Shown in pieces: positions 9,601 to 17,634 of a stretch of DNA of 52,692 nt. The translations under genes and the position numbers were made by a program. The stretch spans positions 1 to 52,692 of the forward strand of contig NZ_JACXAD010000032.1 in the NCBI RefSeq assembly GCF_014699115.1. Reading direction: 5' to 3'. Under the pieces are notes generated by a model. The model was not told where the DNA came from, searched no databases, and saw nothing but the letters and a program-made list of their open reading frames with translations. How positions within the stretch are numbered: position 1 is the stretch's first letter; each line of letters begins with the position of its first letter. The DNA comes from Hymenobacter montanus (GTDB lineage: Bacteria > Bacteroidota > Bacteroidia > Cytophagales > Hymenobacteraceae).

Positions 9601-10714
9601 GGCGGGTACGCAGCCCGGCCCCGTGTTTCAGGCCAGAATCAAGCAGGCCAGCCCGGTTGTGGCTGTTCCTTCCGTCAAGGTGGACGGGGATTTTGCCGCG
9701 CCGGACTTTGATGCCGACGACTTCTACGTGAATGCGGCCGCGGGGCGCGTCGATTCTGGGGCCGCTGGCTTGCTGGCCGACGATTCGCCGCCCGCCCCCG
9801 TCCCAGCGGGGCTGCCCGTCATCAAGCAAGCCAAAGTGACGCCGGTATTCCGCGATGCAATGGGGGAAGCCCTGCGGCAGCGGCACCCGGAGCTGTTTGT
9901 GCCTGGCCTGGGCGATTTCCCAGCCGGGGGCGTGGCGGTGCTCAACGTAAACCAAGCGTTTATCGAAGCCTACATGGTGGGTCTCAACCACGCGTTGGGG
10001 TCGGAGCTCCTCTGGCGCGGCTTTCCGGTTGACCTGCGCGGCACGTTTTTTCAGCAGTTCTGGGACGTGAGCGAGCACTTCAACACCACGTTGGCGCCCA
10101 ACCAGGTTCCCGGCGCCGCGCAGGAAGCGGCAATGCTGGACATCAAGCCCCTGGACCTATGGATTAGCAACGACTTGGGTACTAATGCCCCCGCGCCCCG
10201 AACTGGGGCCGCGACTTCCACGCCACTGCGAATAGCCGTGCGCTCGGAGCTGCTGCGCCGCTACCCCAACCTGGTGCTGGCCTTGCAGCTGAAAACGGAG
10301 CTGACAGCCGATCCCGCCCTGATGCGGTACCCGCTACAGCGCCTGTTGGTGGGCCAGGACATTGCCGTCGTAGCCTTCGATGTTGATCAGGCCACGGCCG
10401 AAGCAAGTTATTACCTCGTGCTGATGGAACGGCCCGGCCAGCCCAAGTTTGGCCTGGATGAGCTGGCTCCGACCGCCGACCGGCCGAGGCCACCCCAGGT
10501 TCTTATTAGTAACCCGTTGATTTGGAATGACTTTTCGTGGGAGTACCTCGGCACGGCACCCGGCCAGATCGTGGCCATCAGCCCCACCGGCCGGCCCCAC
10601 GCGACGGCGGAGCCCAGACCGGTCGCTTACCTCAATGATAGCGCGACGGTCGCCTACGCCTTGTTCCAGGAGCCGATTATGGCGACCATCCCCTTGAGTG
10701 GCCTGGTGGACTAA
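6620..10714 (+). CDS. Giant modular protein with SprB-like repeats, 1364 aa
   Basis: Starts at ATG 6620. Residues 1-100 are Tyr/Asn-rich and of unknown fold. Two Ig-like modules follow, about residues 105-176 (ending GLSQGTHEIQLKDSS..C) and 183-281 (ISDVRTTPP..GATDGTVEGIVSG, then GLYSLTART..C), which resemble the SprB repeats of Bacteroidota gliding adhesins. From about residue 290 the protein changes to a GC-rich backbone with IYGPGDVLGIN (346), a hydrophobic PWCMLLVLRADEF segment, and RYRALAALGVQVVQDNQEEY with RRAWEQV (696-724). I recall this C-terminal set in large uncharacterised proteins of myxobacteria and actinobacteria. There is no signal peptide. Spacing is 99 bp upstream and 59 bp downstream to cluster neighbours. 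Function is unknown; an extracellular or structural role is inferred from the modules. Confidence 0.75.
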   Translation: MPFYISGGGPVKLASGHNSGNGYYSVWYDRLHTSYATELNNCYTVYDNDPTIWHHADGLVDTYNDPDSPDIVVSWDYNFGGSVLATRTRGGGNPTRCTLGIAVVYYLSPGTLRMYANGAVGQLYLRIDSGPFSPITLVRDEQGTKYDITGLSQGTHEIQLKDSSTPACYASRSADVTVGVPPALCVLAISDVRTTPPTAIGATDGTVEGIVSGTQGSAVLAELWQDGTSIYSLNLLNSDLVRNNYRFRFTGVASGLYSLTARTSSACIFPRSDANSLDLTVPPPDLSIGDQLTFLPWVQPALLNGILAQNTQSANRRPTLDLKATLAVDNSAQNTLTVAETTAEIYGPGDVLGINQRAILATVPQPGAEGFSPLQLAAIDFKEEDLPWRYSMLMAPAVAATATTDAVAAAPLPWCMLLVLRADEFESLPLDGRPLPSIKVKASARAVTHVYPSTDPQQQKLWAHVQANASLGAPGTPATGTTPALPPTLPTATEIDEFLNRTLLRQPDLAYSRVLCPRRLEANTAYQAFLVPALEAGRRAGLGGEFDAIHLRTSAIPATPATTDATFPVYFQWKFTTGAEEDFESLVTQLHPANGVTSAATAPSIGVRTPTNSYVLTMPALLVDEDAPPPPLPAAAQQLAVAQYLYSQLVTGRRVGGRPVLTPPLYGRAYMVTPGLIPPTTAVAPSWKHTLNLDPRYRALAALGVQVVQDNQEEYVRRAWEQVQDLLLANYKLRGAQYGLRTTAGLREQHLPLDAAASSSSGATSSARPSPTAVADSSTSFPDTPSEPGSGMRLADYGLHLTGLALSRVRISAATMAAAAAANPLAPLPTKVTVREAIRRSSTPLAAFSPTFRRIMKPFGNYLAGEAGRPLRPTQNAPAVLPADLWKPGTGLGQRDAMLSQLATGQLTAAPARAEQVRAYQFLDDKVDALLASGRSPSAPALDGPANERFRQAFARFRTRNPAAPLNPNEVVHFHKPQYVRPTLPLDAIKEDVVAGTQPGPVFQARIKQASPVVAVPSVKVDGDFAAPDFDADDFYVNAAAGRVDSGAAGLLADDSPPAPVPAGLPVIKQAKVTPVFRDAMGEALRQRHPELFVPGLGDFPAGGVAVLNVNQAFIEAYMVGLNHALGSELLWRGFPVDLRGTFFQQFWDVSEHFNTTLAPNQVPGAAQEAAMLDIKPLDLWISNDLGTNAPAPRTGAATSTPLRIAVRSELLRRYPNLVLALQLKTELTADPALMRYPLQRLLVGQDIAVVAFDVDQATAEASYYLVLMERPGQPKFGLDELAPTADRPRPPQVLISNPLIWNDFSWEYLGTAPGQIVAISPTGRPHATAEPRPVAYLNDSATVAYALFQEPIMATIPLSGLVD

Positions 10715-10773
10715 GCCCAGCCAGCAATATCTCTTCCCCTTCGTTAACCGCTTTAACCTCCGTTCGCTCTCCA

Positions 10774-13700
10774 ATGCCGGTCCCGACCCTTCCCGCGCTG
10801 CCTGGCAGCCTCGATGCCCACTTTCCCATTCTACTGCTGCCGGTAAGCGTCCAGGTGAAGTTCGTAGAGCCCGCGCCCGGCACGTATGAGCTGCGGGTGC
10901 GCATCTACCCCGACCAGCTGGGCATCAGCACGCACGAGGCGGCCCTCACGCCGGCCGAGCAGCAGGCCGGCGTGCAGTATTGGAGCCTGGCCCCCGCCGC
11001 CGATACGGCCCCGGGCCTGCACGACCTCGCCCATTGGCGGGCGCTGGTGGCACGCTTTGGGGCGCCCCGCTCGCAGTGGATCCTGCGACAGACCGTGCCG
11101 GCCAGCTACCGCCATCAGGTGCCCAACCTACCGATGGAGCCTATTCCGGACTTAGCCGAGGCGCGCTGGACGCGCCCCGCCGAGGCGCGCGGGCTGCCCC
11201 ACCACTTTTCGGTGCTGCTCTATACCCAGGCTACGTCTTTAGCCCAGGTGGCCGAGGGGCCGGTAAAGGACTTGCTATATCCCGCCCCCCGGACCTACGA
11301 CCCCCAGGCTGTACCGCGCCCTACTACCGAGTTTTTACAACTGGCTAAGGTCGTGGAAGGCAGCGCCCTGGTAAACCCAAGGCTGGCCGTTGGGCTGGAC
11401 CCCCAGGCGGCGGCCGACCCCGCGGGTTTGCGCGGAGTGGATGCGGGCAATAAATGGACGGTTAATTTTGAGGAGGCCGTGGCCAAGGGCATGGCGGTGC
11501 GTGTAGCACTAACGGCGGAGGAATATGCCCAAGGCTTTGCCCGCCTGGTGGTACTGGGTGTCCGCGCCGATGGCGCGGCCGCCGGGCAGCAGGAGTTGGA
11601 AGCCCTGCTTACCGAGCATTACTACACTGATGGCCTCCGGCTGGTGCCGCAGGGTACCCCCACCAACAACACCGACGCAGTGGTGGCGGATAGCCCACAG
11701 GAGCGTAGCGATGCCGTTCACATGCATCGAGTCGAGGGGCGAGAAGGCACTGGCTACAGCTCACAGGAGCGCAGCGATGCCGAGTTAACCTTCGACCTGC
11801 TAACCCAGCCGGCCCGCTTCGCGGCCGCCACGCCCTGGGCGGCCCGCCCCGACGGCCAGCACCTGGCCCGAACCCTGGGCCTGGGCGACGGGGCCCTACC
11901 CCCATTGATGGGGGCCCTGGCCCACGACACCGGCGAAGCCCTGACCATGAACCGCGCTCTGTGGCCGGCTACGTATGGGTATTTCCTGGAAGAGATGCTG
12001 CGCCCCCTGCTTTCGCCCGCGGCGATGGCCTGGACCCGCACCTTCTTTGAAACCTACGTGCTGGCCCGCGGTGGGGCACCGGCTCTGCGGGTGGGCCCGC
12101 AGCCTTACGGCGTGCTGCCCACCACCCGGTTTTCGGCCTGGGAGGTGGAAGCGGACCGCCCCGACCATGCCTATGCGGCGCAGTTGCAGCAGGTGCTCGC
12201 GCAGTTCGATGCGGCCTGGACCGAGCGCCTGAATCCGCAAACCGGCCTTTACCCCGCGCGAGTAACGGCCGGTAGCGCAGCCGCCAACTTTCCGGCACCA
12301 CCACCCGCGGGCCGTAACGTGCTCACGGCGCTCGGCCTTGACGCTACCTCTACGGAATATTACCAGCGCTACCTCATCGGCCCCATCATGGCCGAGGCCC
12401 TGAATGCCGACGCGCAGGCGAATGGCACCAGCCCGGATAGTCCCAACAGAGACCAGATCTGGGCGGACGCGGCCCGCACGAACGGCCATTACGACGCCAC
12501 CCAGAACCCACTCTACCAGGAGTTCGCTCGCCTGCTGGACCCCACCAACGCGGCGGGCCTGCAACGCACGGCGGCCGGCGACCCCGTGGCGGCCCCGCCC
12601 ATCTTTGGCTATACCATGCAGAGCACGTTCATGAAGCTGGCCGATGCCTTTGCCGATGAGCCGGGCCCCCGCCGCGGCGAAGGCGTGCTATTCGATCATG
12701 AGCCGTTGTCGGAAACAGCCCCGGTGGCGGCCTTCGCCGGGGTGGTCTCGGCGCATCAGGGCCACAACTACATCCACTGGCTGGCGACGGCCTCGTTCGA
12801 CGAAATTCGTCTGGAAAACTTCACCAGCTGGGTGGATGCCAATGGCGGTAATGATGCCTTTACCCCGCCCCGGGCCTTGTTCTACTACCTGCTCCGGCAG
12901 GCCGTATTGCTCGAATACTGGGCTGCGGCCAAAGTGGCGCTCGGGTTGCCAAACGCGAATACCCCAGCTAACTCTCTTGCCGATGACGAGCTGTTCAACA
13001 TTCTAACTACTAACGAGAAACCGCGGTGGGCGTGGCTTTACGATCCCGCGCCGAATAGCACGAGTCCCCTATACACTGTGCTACGCACTACCGGCTCGAA
13101 CCTCGACCGCTACCTTACGGAGATAGCCCAATTGGCCACCGTGCCGACCGCCCGCCTGGAGCGCCTGCTCGCCGAGCACCTCGACCTGGGCAGCTACCGC
13201 CTCGATGCCTGGCGCCTGGCCCCAGTAACCGAGCGCTTGGACGCGCTGCGCCAGACTTCGCCCACCGGCAGCCACCTCGGCGCCTTTGGCTGGCTGGAAG
13301 ACCTCCGGCCGGGCGACCACTCGGTGGCCAACGCCGCCGGTGACCGTAACGACCCCGACAACCTGGGCTACATCCACGCACCCAGCCTGACGCACGGCAC
13401 CACCGCCGCCATTCTGCGCCAGGGATATAAGTCGCGCCAGAGCACGGCTAACGCCACCGACCCCGCGGCCCGGCGCATGGCCGTGGATTTATCGTCGCGC
13501 CGGGTACGAGCAGCCGTGGCGCTGCTCGATGGGCTACGCGCCGGCCTTTCGCTAAGTACGCTGCTGGGGCAGAGCTTCGAGCGGGCCCTGCAGCAGCACG
13601 ACGGCCTGGCCAGTAACGGCCAGCGCTACGGCAGCTTCGTGGAGCAGTTCCGTACGGCCTTTCCGCTCGCCGACGAACACGCTTCGGCGCTGGGGGCGGG

Positions 13701-15606
13701 CCAGAGTGTCCCGCAGGGCCTGCCTCCGGAGCAGGCCGCCCATCAGGTAACGGATGGTGTGGCGCTGCTGCGGGCGGCAACGGCTCTCCAAACCTATCCT
13801 TATGGAGTGGCCGTCCCCAGCCAGGTGGCTGACCCCAACTTCGCGGCTTTCGTGGTAGCCCAGGTTACCCGACTCACCGATGACCTCGATGCGCTGGGCG
13901 ACCTGGCCGTGAGCGAGGGCATTTACCAGGCGGCGCGGGGCAACACCGGGGGGGCCGCGGCCGTGCTCGAAAGCATAGCCAAGGGCCAGTTCCCCTTACA
14001 GCCCGATATCGTCCACCCCCCGCAACGGGGCCTCACGCTGACCCAGCGGGTGCTGGTGCAGTTGCCCGCCGCGGCTACTTTGGCTAATTGGCCCAGCTCG
14101 CTCACGCCCCGGGCGGCGGCGGCCCCCCGGCTCAATGCCTGGCTGGCGCAGTTTTTTCCGAATCCGACGCAGCTAACCTTTGGCGTGGGCTACCGGAGTG
14201 CCGGCGAATGGGTAGCACCAAGCATCGTGTCGGTGGAACTGTCCGCCATGCAGCTGCAACCGTTGGATTTGCTGTACCTGCTGGATGAGAAAGCCTTGCG
14301 GGAAGATTCGTCCCTGGACCGGCTGCTGGTTTACGCAACCAGCCAATCTATGGCGCTGCCGAACCCGGGAGCCCTGCCACCCGATGCCCGCCTGGCCATT
14401 AACTATACCATTGGTACGGCTGAGCCAGCCCTGCGCCGGCTGCTGCCGCTGCTGGCCCGGCTGCGCCAGCTGGTTGGCAGTACCCGCCCGGCCCGGCCCC
14501 GCGACCTGCTGGCGCCTGGTACCCTGGTGGCCCTCAACGAGGAAGCCGGCATCGACATGATTGGCTTAGGAACCCGGCTAACCGCCAGCCAGACCGCCCT
14601 GGCTGCGCTGGTCCCTCCGACCAACACCAGCACCCTTCTTACGGTAGCCGAATTCTATCGGGCCGCTTTATTTGGCGTAACGGAAGCCCTGCCGGCCCTG
14701 ACGCCCAACGCTAATTTAAGCACCGCGACCCTGGTGGTGCGCCAAGCGGTCCGTACGCGCTTGGCCGCCGCAGACGCTGCGTTGAGTTCCGCGGCTCCCG
14801 CGCCCCCCATTACCGTGGCGGCCCGCTTGGAACAAGCCGCGGCGCTGTTTGGTCCCGCTTTTCGCCCCGATGTAGAGTTTGCGCTGAGCGATGCCGACGC
14901 CCGACAGGCTTTCGACGACGGCACTACGGCCGCAGCGGCCACCAGTCTGTTGCGACATCACTCCGATAAGCCACTGGCTTTGGTAGAGTGGCTGCACGGG
15001 CTGGGAGCCGTGCGCGAGCCCCTGAACCAGCTGGATAAAGTGCTGCTGATTCAAAGCTTGCTGCACCCCGACGCCGCGCCCGGGCTACCGTTGCGGCCCG
15101 CGCAGTTTTTGACCGTAGCACCCGCGGCCAACCAGCCCGACTACTGGCTGGGGCTGCGCTGGCCCGATACGTACGCGCCCCCCGGCGATGCGCTGTCGCT
15201 GGTGCAATGGCTGCCGGATGCCTACGACGCCTTGGGTACCCAGTGCGCGCTCTGGCTCGACGAATGGACCGAAACCCTGCCTCAGGCTACGCAGTCCACG
15301 GCGCTTACGTTTCACTACGACCAGCCCAATTCCGAAGCCCCGCAAACCATGCTGCTGGTCGTGTCGCCCCGTCGCAACCCCGGCACTTGGTCAACCGATG
15401 ACCTCCTCGGGGCCGTCAACGAGACCCTGGACCTCGCCAAGAAGCGTACGGTGGAACCCGATGCGCTGGTCTTTACGCCCCTGGCCACCGTGCTGCCCGC
15501 CGTAGTAGCTCCCGTAGCCCAGCAGGCCGTTACGTTTACCCTCGACCTGGGCCGCACCAACAATACAGCGCGTTTCTCGGAAGAGCCCTTGACGGTAACC
15601 GCATAA
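10774..15606 (+). CDS. Giant conserved cluster protein of unknown function, 1610 aa
   Basis: Starts at ATG 10774, 59 bp after the preceding gene. Near the N terminus (residues 40-70) it carries RIYPDQLGISTHEAALT followed by AGVQYW, a signature I recall in large hypothetical proteins that accompany the neighbouring families in unrelated bacteria. The remainder is alpha-rich and Ala/Leu-rich, with HQGHNYIHWLA (about residue 665) and GYIHAPSLTHGTTAAILRQG (about 867) as sharp conserved-looking blocks. No enzyme motif, signal peptide or membrane helix was found. The very even GC-rich codon use matches the host backbone, unlike the AT-rich first genes of the cluster. An in-frame 66-bp repeat insertion sits at 11696-11781. 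Function cannot be assigned. Confidence 0.75.
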   Translation: MPVPTLPALPGSLDAHFPILLLPVSVQVKFVEPAPGTYELRVRIYPDQLGISTHEAALTPAEQQAGVQYWSLAPAADTAPGLHDLAHWRALVARFGAPRSQWILRQTVPASYRHQVPNLPMEPIPDLAEARWTRPAEARGLPHHFSVLLYTQATSLAQVAEGPVKDLLYPAPRTYDPQAVPRPTTEFLQLAKVVEGSALVNPRLAVGLDPQAAADPAGLRGVDAGNKWTVNFEEAVAKGMAVRVALTAEEYAQGFARLVVLGVRADGAAAGQQELEALLTEHYYTDGLRLVPQGTPTNNTDAVVADSPQERSDAVHMHRVEGREGTGYSSQERSDAELTFDLLTQPARFAAATPWAARPDGQHLARTLGLGDGALPPLMGALAHDTGEALTMNRALWPATYGYFLEEMLRPLLSPAAMAWTRTFFETYVLARGGAPALRVGPQPYGVLPTTRFSAWEVEADRPDHAYAAQLQQVLAQFDAAWTERLNPQTGLYPARVTAGSAAANFPAPPPAGRNVLTALGLDATSTEYYQRYLIGPIMAEALNADAQANGTSPDSPNRDQIWADAARTNGHYDATQNPLYQEFARLLDPTNAAGLQRTAAGDPVAAPPIFGYTMQSTFMKLADAFADEPGPRRGEGVLFDHEPLSETAPVAAFAGVVSAHQGHNYIHWLATASFDEIRLENFTSWVDANGGNDAFTPPRALFYYLLRQAVLLEYWAAAKVALGLPNANTPANSLADDELFNILTTNEKPRWAWLYDPAPNSTSPLYTVLRTTGSNLDRYLTEIAQLATVPTARLERLLAEHLDLGSYRLDAWRLAPVTERLDALRQTSPTGSHLGAFGWLEDLRPGDHSVANAAGDRNDPDNLGYIHAPSLTHGTTAAILRQGYKSRQSTANATDPAARRMAVDLSSRRVRAAVALLDGLRAGLSLSTLLGQSFERALQQHDGLASNGQRYGSFVEQFRTAFPLADEHASALGAGQSVPQGLPPEQAAHQVTDGVALLRAATALQTYPYGVAVPSQVADPNFAAFVVAQVTRLTDDLDALGDLAVSEGIYQAARGNTGGAAAVLESIAKGQFPLQPDIVHPPQRGLTLTQRVLVQLPAAATLANWPSSLTPRAAAAPRLNAWLAQFFPNPTQLTFGVGYRSAGEWVAPSIVSVELSAMQLQPLDLLYLLDEKALREDSSLDRLLVYATSQSMALPNPGALPPDARLAINYTIGTAEPALRRLLPLLARLRQLVGSTRPARPRDLLAPGTLVALNEEAGIDMIGLGTRLTASQTALAALVPPTNTSTLLTVAEFYRAALFGVTEALPALTPNANLSTATLVVRQAVRTRLAAADAALSSAAPAPPITVAARLEQAAALFGPAFRPDVEFALSDADARQAFDDGTTAAAATSLLRHHSDKPLALVEWLHGLGAVREPLNQLDKVLLIQSLLHPDAAPGLPLRPAQFLTVAPAANQPDYWLGLRWPDTYAPPGDALSLVQWLPDAYDALGTQCALWLDEWTETLPQATQSTALTFHYDQPNSEAPQTMLLVVSPRRNPGTWSTDDLLGAVNETLDLAKKRTVEPDALVFTPLATVLPAVVAPVAQQAVTFTLDLGRTNNTARFSEEPLTVTA
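11696..11781 (+). repeat. 20-bp imperfect direct repeats, 66 bp apart, in frame
   Basis: Copies at 11696-11715 and 11762-11781 differ at one base (cacaggagcg then t or c, then agcgatgcc). Both are read as QERSDA within the 1610-aa gene, and the period of 66 bp keeps the frame. The intervening residues (VHMHRVEGREGTGYSS) are charged and unlike the Ala/Leu-rich surroundings. This looks like insertion of a small repeat element that the protein tolerates as a surface loop. Confidence 0.6.
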
Positions 15607-15667
15607 GCAATAATATCCTGGCAAGGAGTTCAGGGCATTGCGTCTTTTTTCTACAATCGTATTTCCT

Positions 15668-17590
15668 ATGGCTTATTCTTTTGTTCCACCCCAGAGCGCG
15701 GCGGGGGTGCACGCGCTGCTGGCGACTAATCGCCTCGAAACCCGGCCCCGCAGCCCCGAATTCAACCGGGCGTTGCGGGCCGAGATTCGCGACCCAGCCT
15801 GGTTGCTGGCCCGGCAGTGGCAGCTCCACGAATTCCAAGCCGAAGACCGGGGAACTCCGGCCTTCACCGAGGTAGTCCTGAATGAGTTGCCGCTGAGCCG
15901 GCTGGCGCTGCCGGGCCGCCCCTCCCGCCCCTATTCGCCCCGGAACCAGCCCCTGGAAGCCGCCGTCGAAGCCCAGCCCCGGGTAGTTGGGCTGGGGCTG
16001 TGCCTGCAAATGGGCCAGTACTGGCTACGCCAATTACGGATGTTGCCCGCGCTGGTCGCCGCTACCCCGGCCGGCCGGGCCGCCGCGCTGGCCGTTTTCC
16101 CGCAGCTCTATCCATTGCGCGCTTCAGCAGCCGACGCGGCCCCGGTAGCCTATGCCCAGGAGGCCACCACCAGCGAGGCCCTGGCCCTGCTTCAACTAGC
16201 CGGTGACGCCGCGCTGGATGGCTACGCATTGTACCAGGCCCTGCTGGCCCCCCACCGGGCGGTGCTAGCGCCGGCCCTCGGCGATAACGAACTCCTGGCC
16301 GTGGCCATCGCGGCTTTGCCGCTAACGCAGGCATTGCCAACGGCCGCCCTAGCGCCGCTCACTGCGGTTGTGAGCCCGGCGGCGCTTGACGAGCAGGCCC
16401 GCCAGTTTGTGCTGGCCTTCCACCGCTTGTACTTGCTGGGCGAGGGCAGCACCAGTTGGTCGACCGAAAACATGGCTTACGACTTTGCCGTGGGCACCAC
16501 CGGCGCGACCGGCTTGGGGACCAGCAACTACCCCGGTGGAGGAACGCTGCCCTGGTATTCGGCCGACCAGCAACCGGCGCTGGCGGGCTCACCCGCTACT
16601 CCGGCCGCACCCATCACCCGCACGTTTTTGCCCACCGAAGTGCAGTTCCCAGGCGCGCCGGCGGCTCGTTGGTGGGAGTTTGAAGACCGACGCGTAGACT
16701 TCGGGCAGGTGACCGGCGACCCCTCAGACTGGGGCCGGATGCTGCTGCAGGAGTTTATGTTTCTCTACCAGAACGACTGGTTTTCAGTACCCTTTTCCGC
16801 ACAGACCGGATCGGTTTGCGCCGTACAAAGCATTAAGGTAACCGACGTGTTTGGCCGGCGCTACGCGATTCAGCCCGCCGGCGCGGGCCAACTCGCCGAA
16901 CAATCCGGTGGCAGCCGCATCGACAACGACGAAGGCCGCTGGTCCTTGTTTGCCCAAACCGACCCCGCCCGTTCGGGCCCCGCGACCGCCCCGACGCTCT
17001 ACCTGCCAGCCGCCGCGCTGGCCCCGTTGGTGAGCCGGCCGGTGGAGCAGGTGAGCTTCTGCCGCGAGGAAGCCACTAACCTGGTCTGGGCCGTGGAGAG
17101 CATTGTGCCGGATGGCTTCGCCGGGGGAGTCGACGGCAACGCGGCCGCCGCCCAGGTAGCCGAGACGCTCAGACGTCTGGCACCCACAGCACCTCCTGCT
17201 CCCGACGCGGCGGCCCCGGCTTACACCTACCAACTGGCTGGCTCGGTACCCGAGAACTGGCTGCCCTTTGTGCCCACATTTGACGTGGCCTCGGGCCTGA
17301 CCGTGCTGGAACAGGGTGTGCTGCCGCGCCAGGGCTTAAGCCTGAACCCAGCGGCCCCCGAGGCCGTGGTGCAGCCACGCACCGCGTTGCTGCAACTGCA
17401 CCCCAATGAGCGGTACCAGCTTCACGAACACGAAATCCCTCCTACTGGTGTGCGGGTAGACGGCAGCTGCTACCGCGTGCGCTGGTACGATGGCCGCACC
17501 GTGCTCTGGTTCGGCCGGCACCGGGGACCTGCTCAGCCGGGTGGGGGCTCCGGCTTGGTGTTCGACCAGCTCAAACCGGGACCACGATAG
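15668..17590 (+). CDS. Cluster protein with RDPxWLLARQWQ signature, 640 aa
   Basis: The ATG at 15668 (MAYSFVPPQS) is chosen over an upstream TTG at 15638 because the family sequence starts here. The N terminus has LETRPRSPEFNRALR followed by IRDPAWLLARQWQLHEFQ and AED (residues 40-60). I recall this motif from a widespread set of uncharacterised proteins in myxobacteria, cyanobacteria and actinobacteria. The C terminus ends with RWYDGRTVLWFGRHRG and a Gly-rich tail. No catalytic motif, signal peptide or membrane helix is visible. The gene is 61 bp after the 1610-aa gene and 44 bp before the fibre-like gene, so the three are probably co-transcribed. Its partners suggest a shared complex, but function is unknown. 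Confidence 0.75.
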   Translation: MAYSFVPPQSAAGVHALLATNRLETRPRSPEFNRALRAEIRDPAWLLARQWQLHEFQAEDRGTPAFTEVVLNELPLSRLALPGRPSRPYSPRNQPLEAAVEAQPRVVGLGLCLQMGQYWLRQLRMLPALVAATPAGRAAALAVFPQLYPLRASAADAAPVAYAQEATTSEALALLQLAGDAALDGYALYQALLAPHRAVLAPALGDNELLAVAIAALPLTQALPTAALAPLTAVVSPAALDEQARQFVLAFHRLYLLGEGSTSWSTENMAYDFAVGTTGATGLGTSNYPGGGTLPWYSADQQPALAGSPATPAAPITRTFLPTEVQFPGAPAARWWEFEDRRVDFGQVTGDPSDWGRMLLQEFMFLYQNDWFSVPFSAQTGSVCAVQSIKVTDVFGRRYAIQPAGAGQLAEQSGGSRIDNDEGRWSLFAQTDPARSGPATAPTLYLPAAALAPLVSRPVEQVSFCREEATNLVWAVESIVPDGFAGGVDGNAAAAQVAETLRRLAPTAPPAPDAAAPAYTYQLAGSVPENWLPFVPTFDVASGLTVLEQGVLPRQGLSLNPAAPEAVVQPRTALLQLHPNERYQLHEHEIPPTGVRVDGSCYRVRWYDGRTVLWFGRHRGPAQPGGGSGLVFDQLKPGPR

Positions 17591-17634
17591 GCTTTTATTT
17601 TCTGTTCCTTCGTTTCACTCAACTACTTCGCAAA

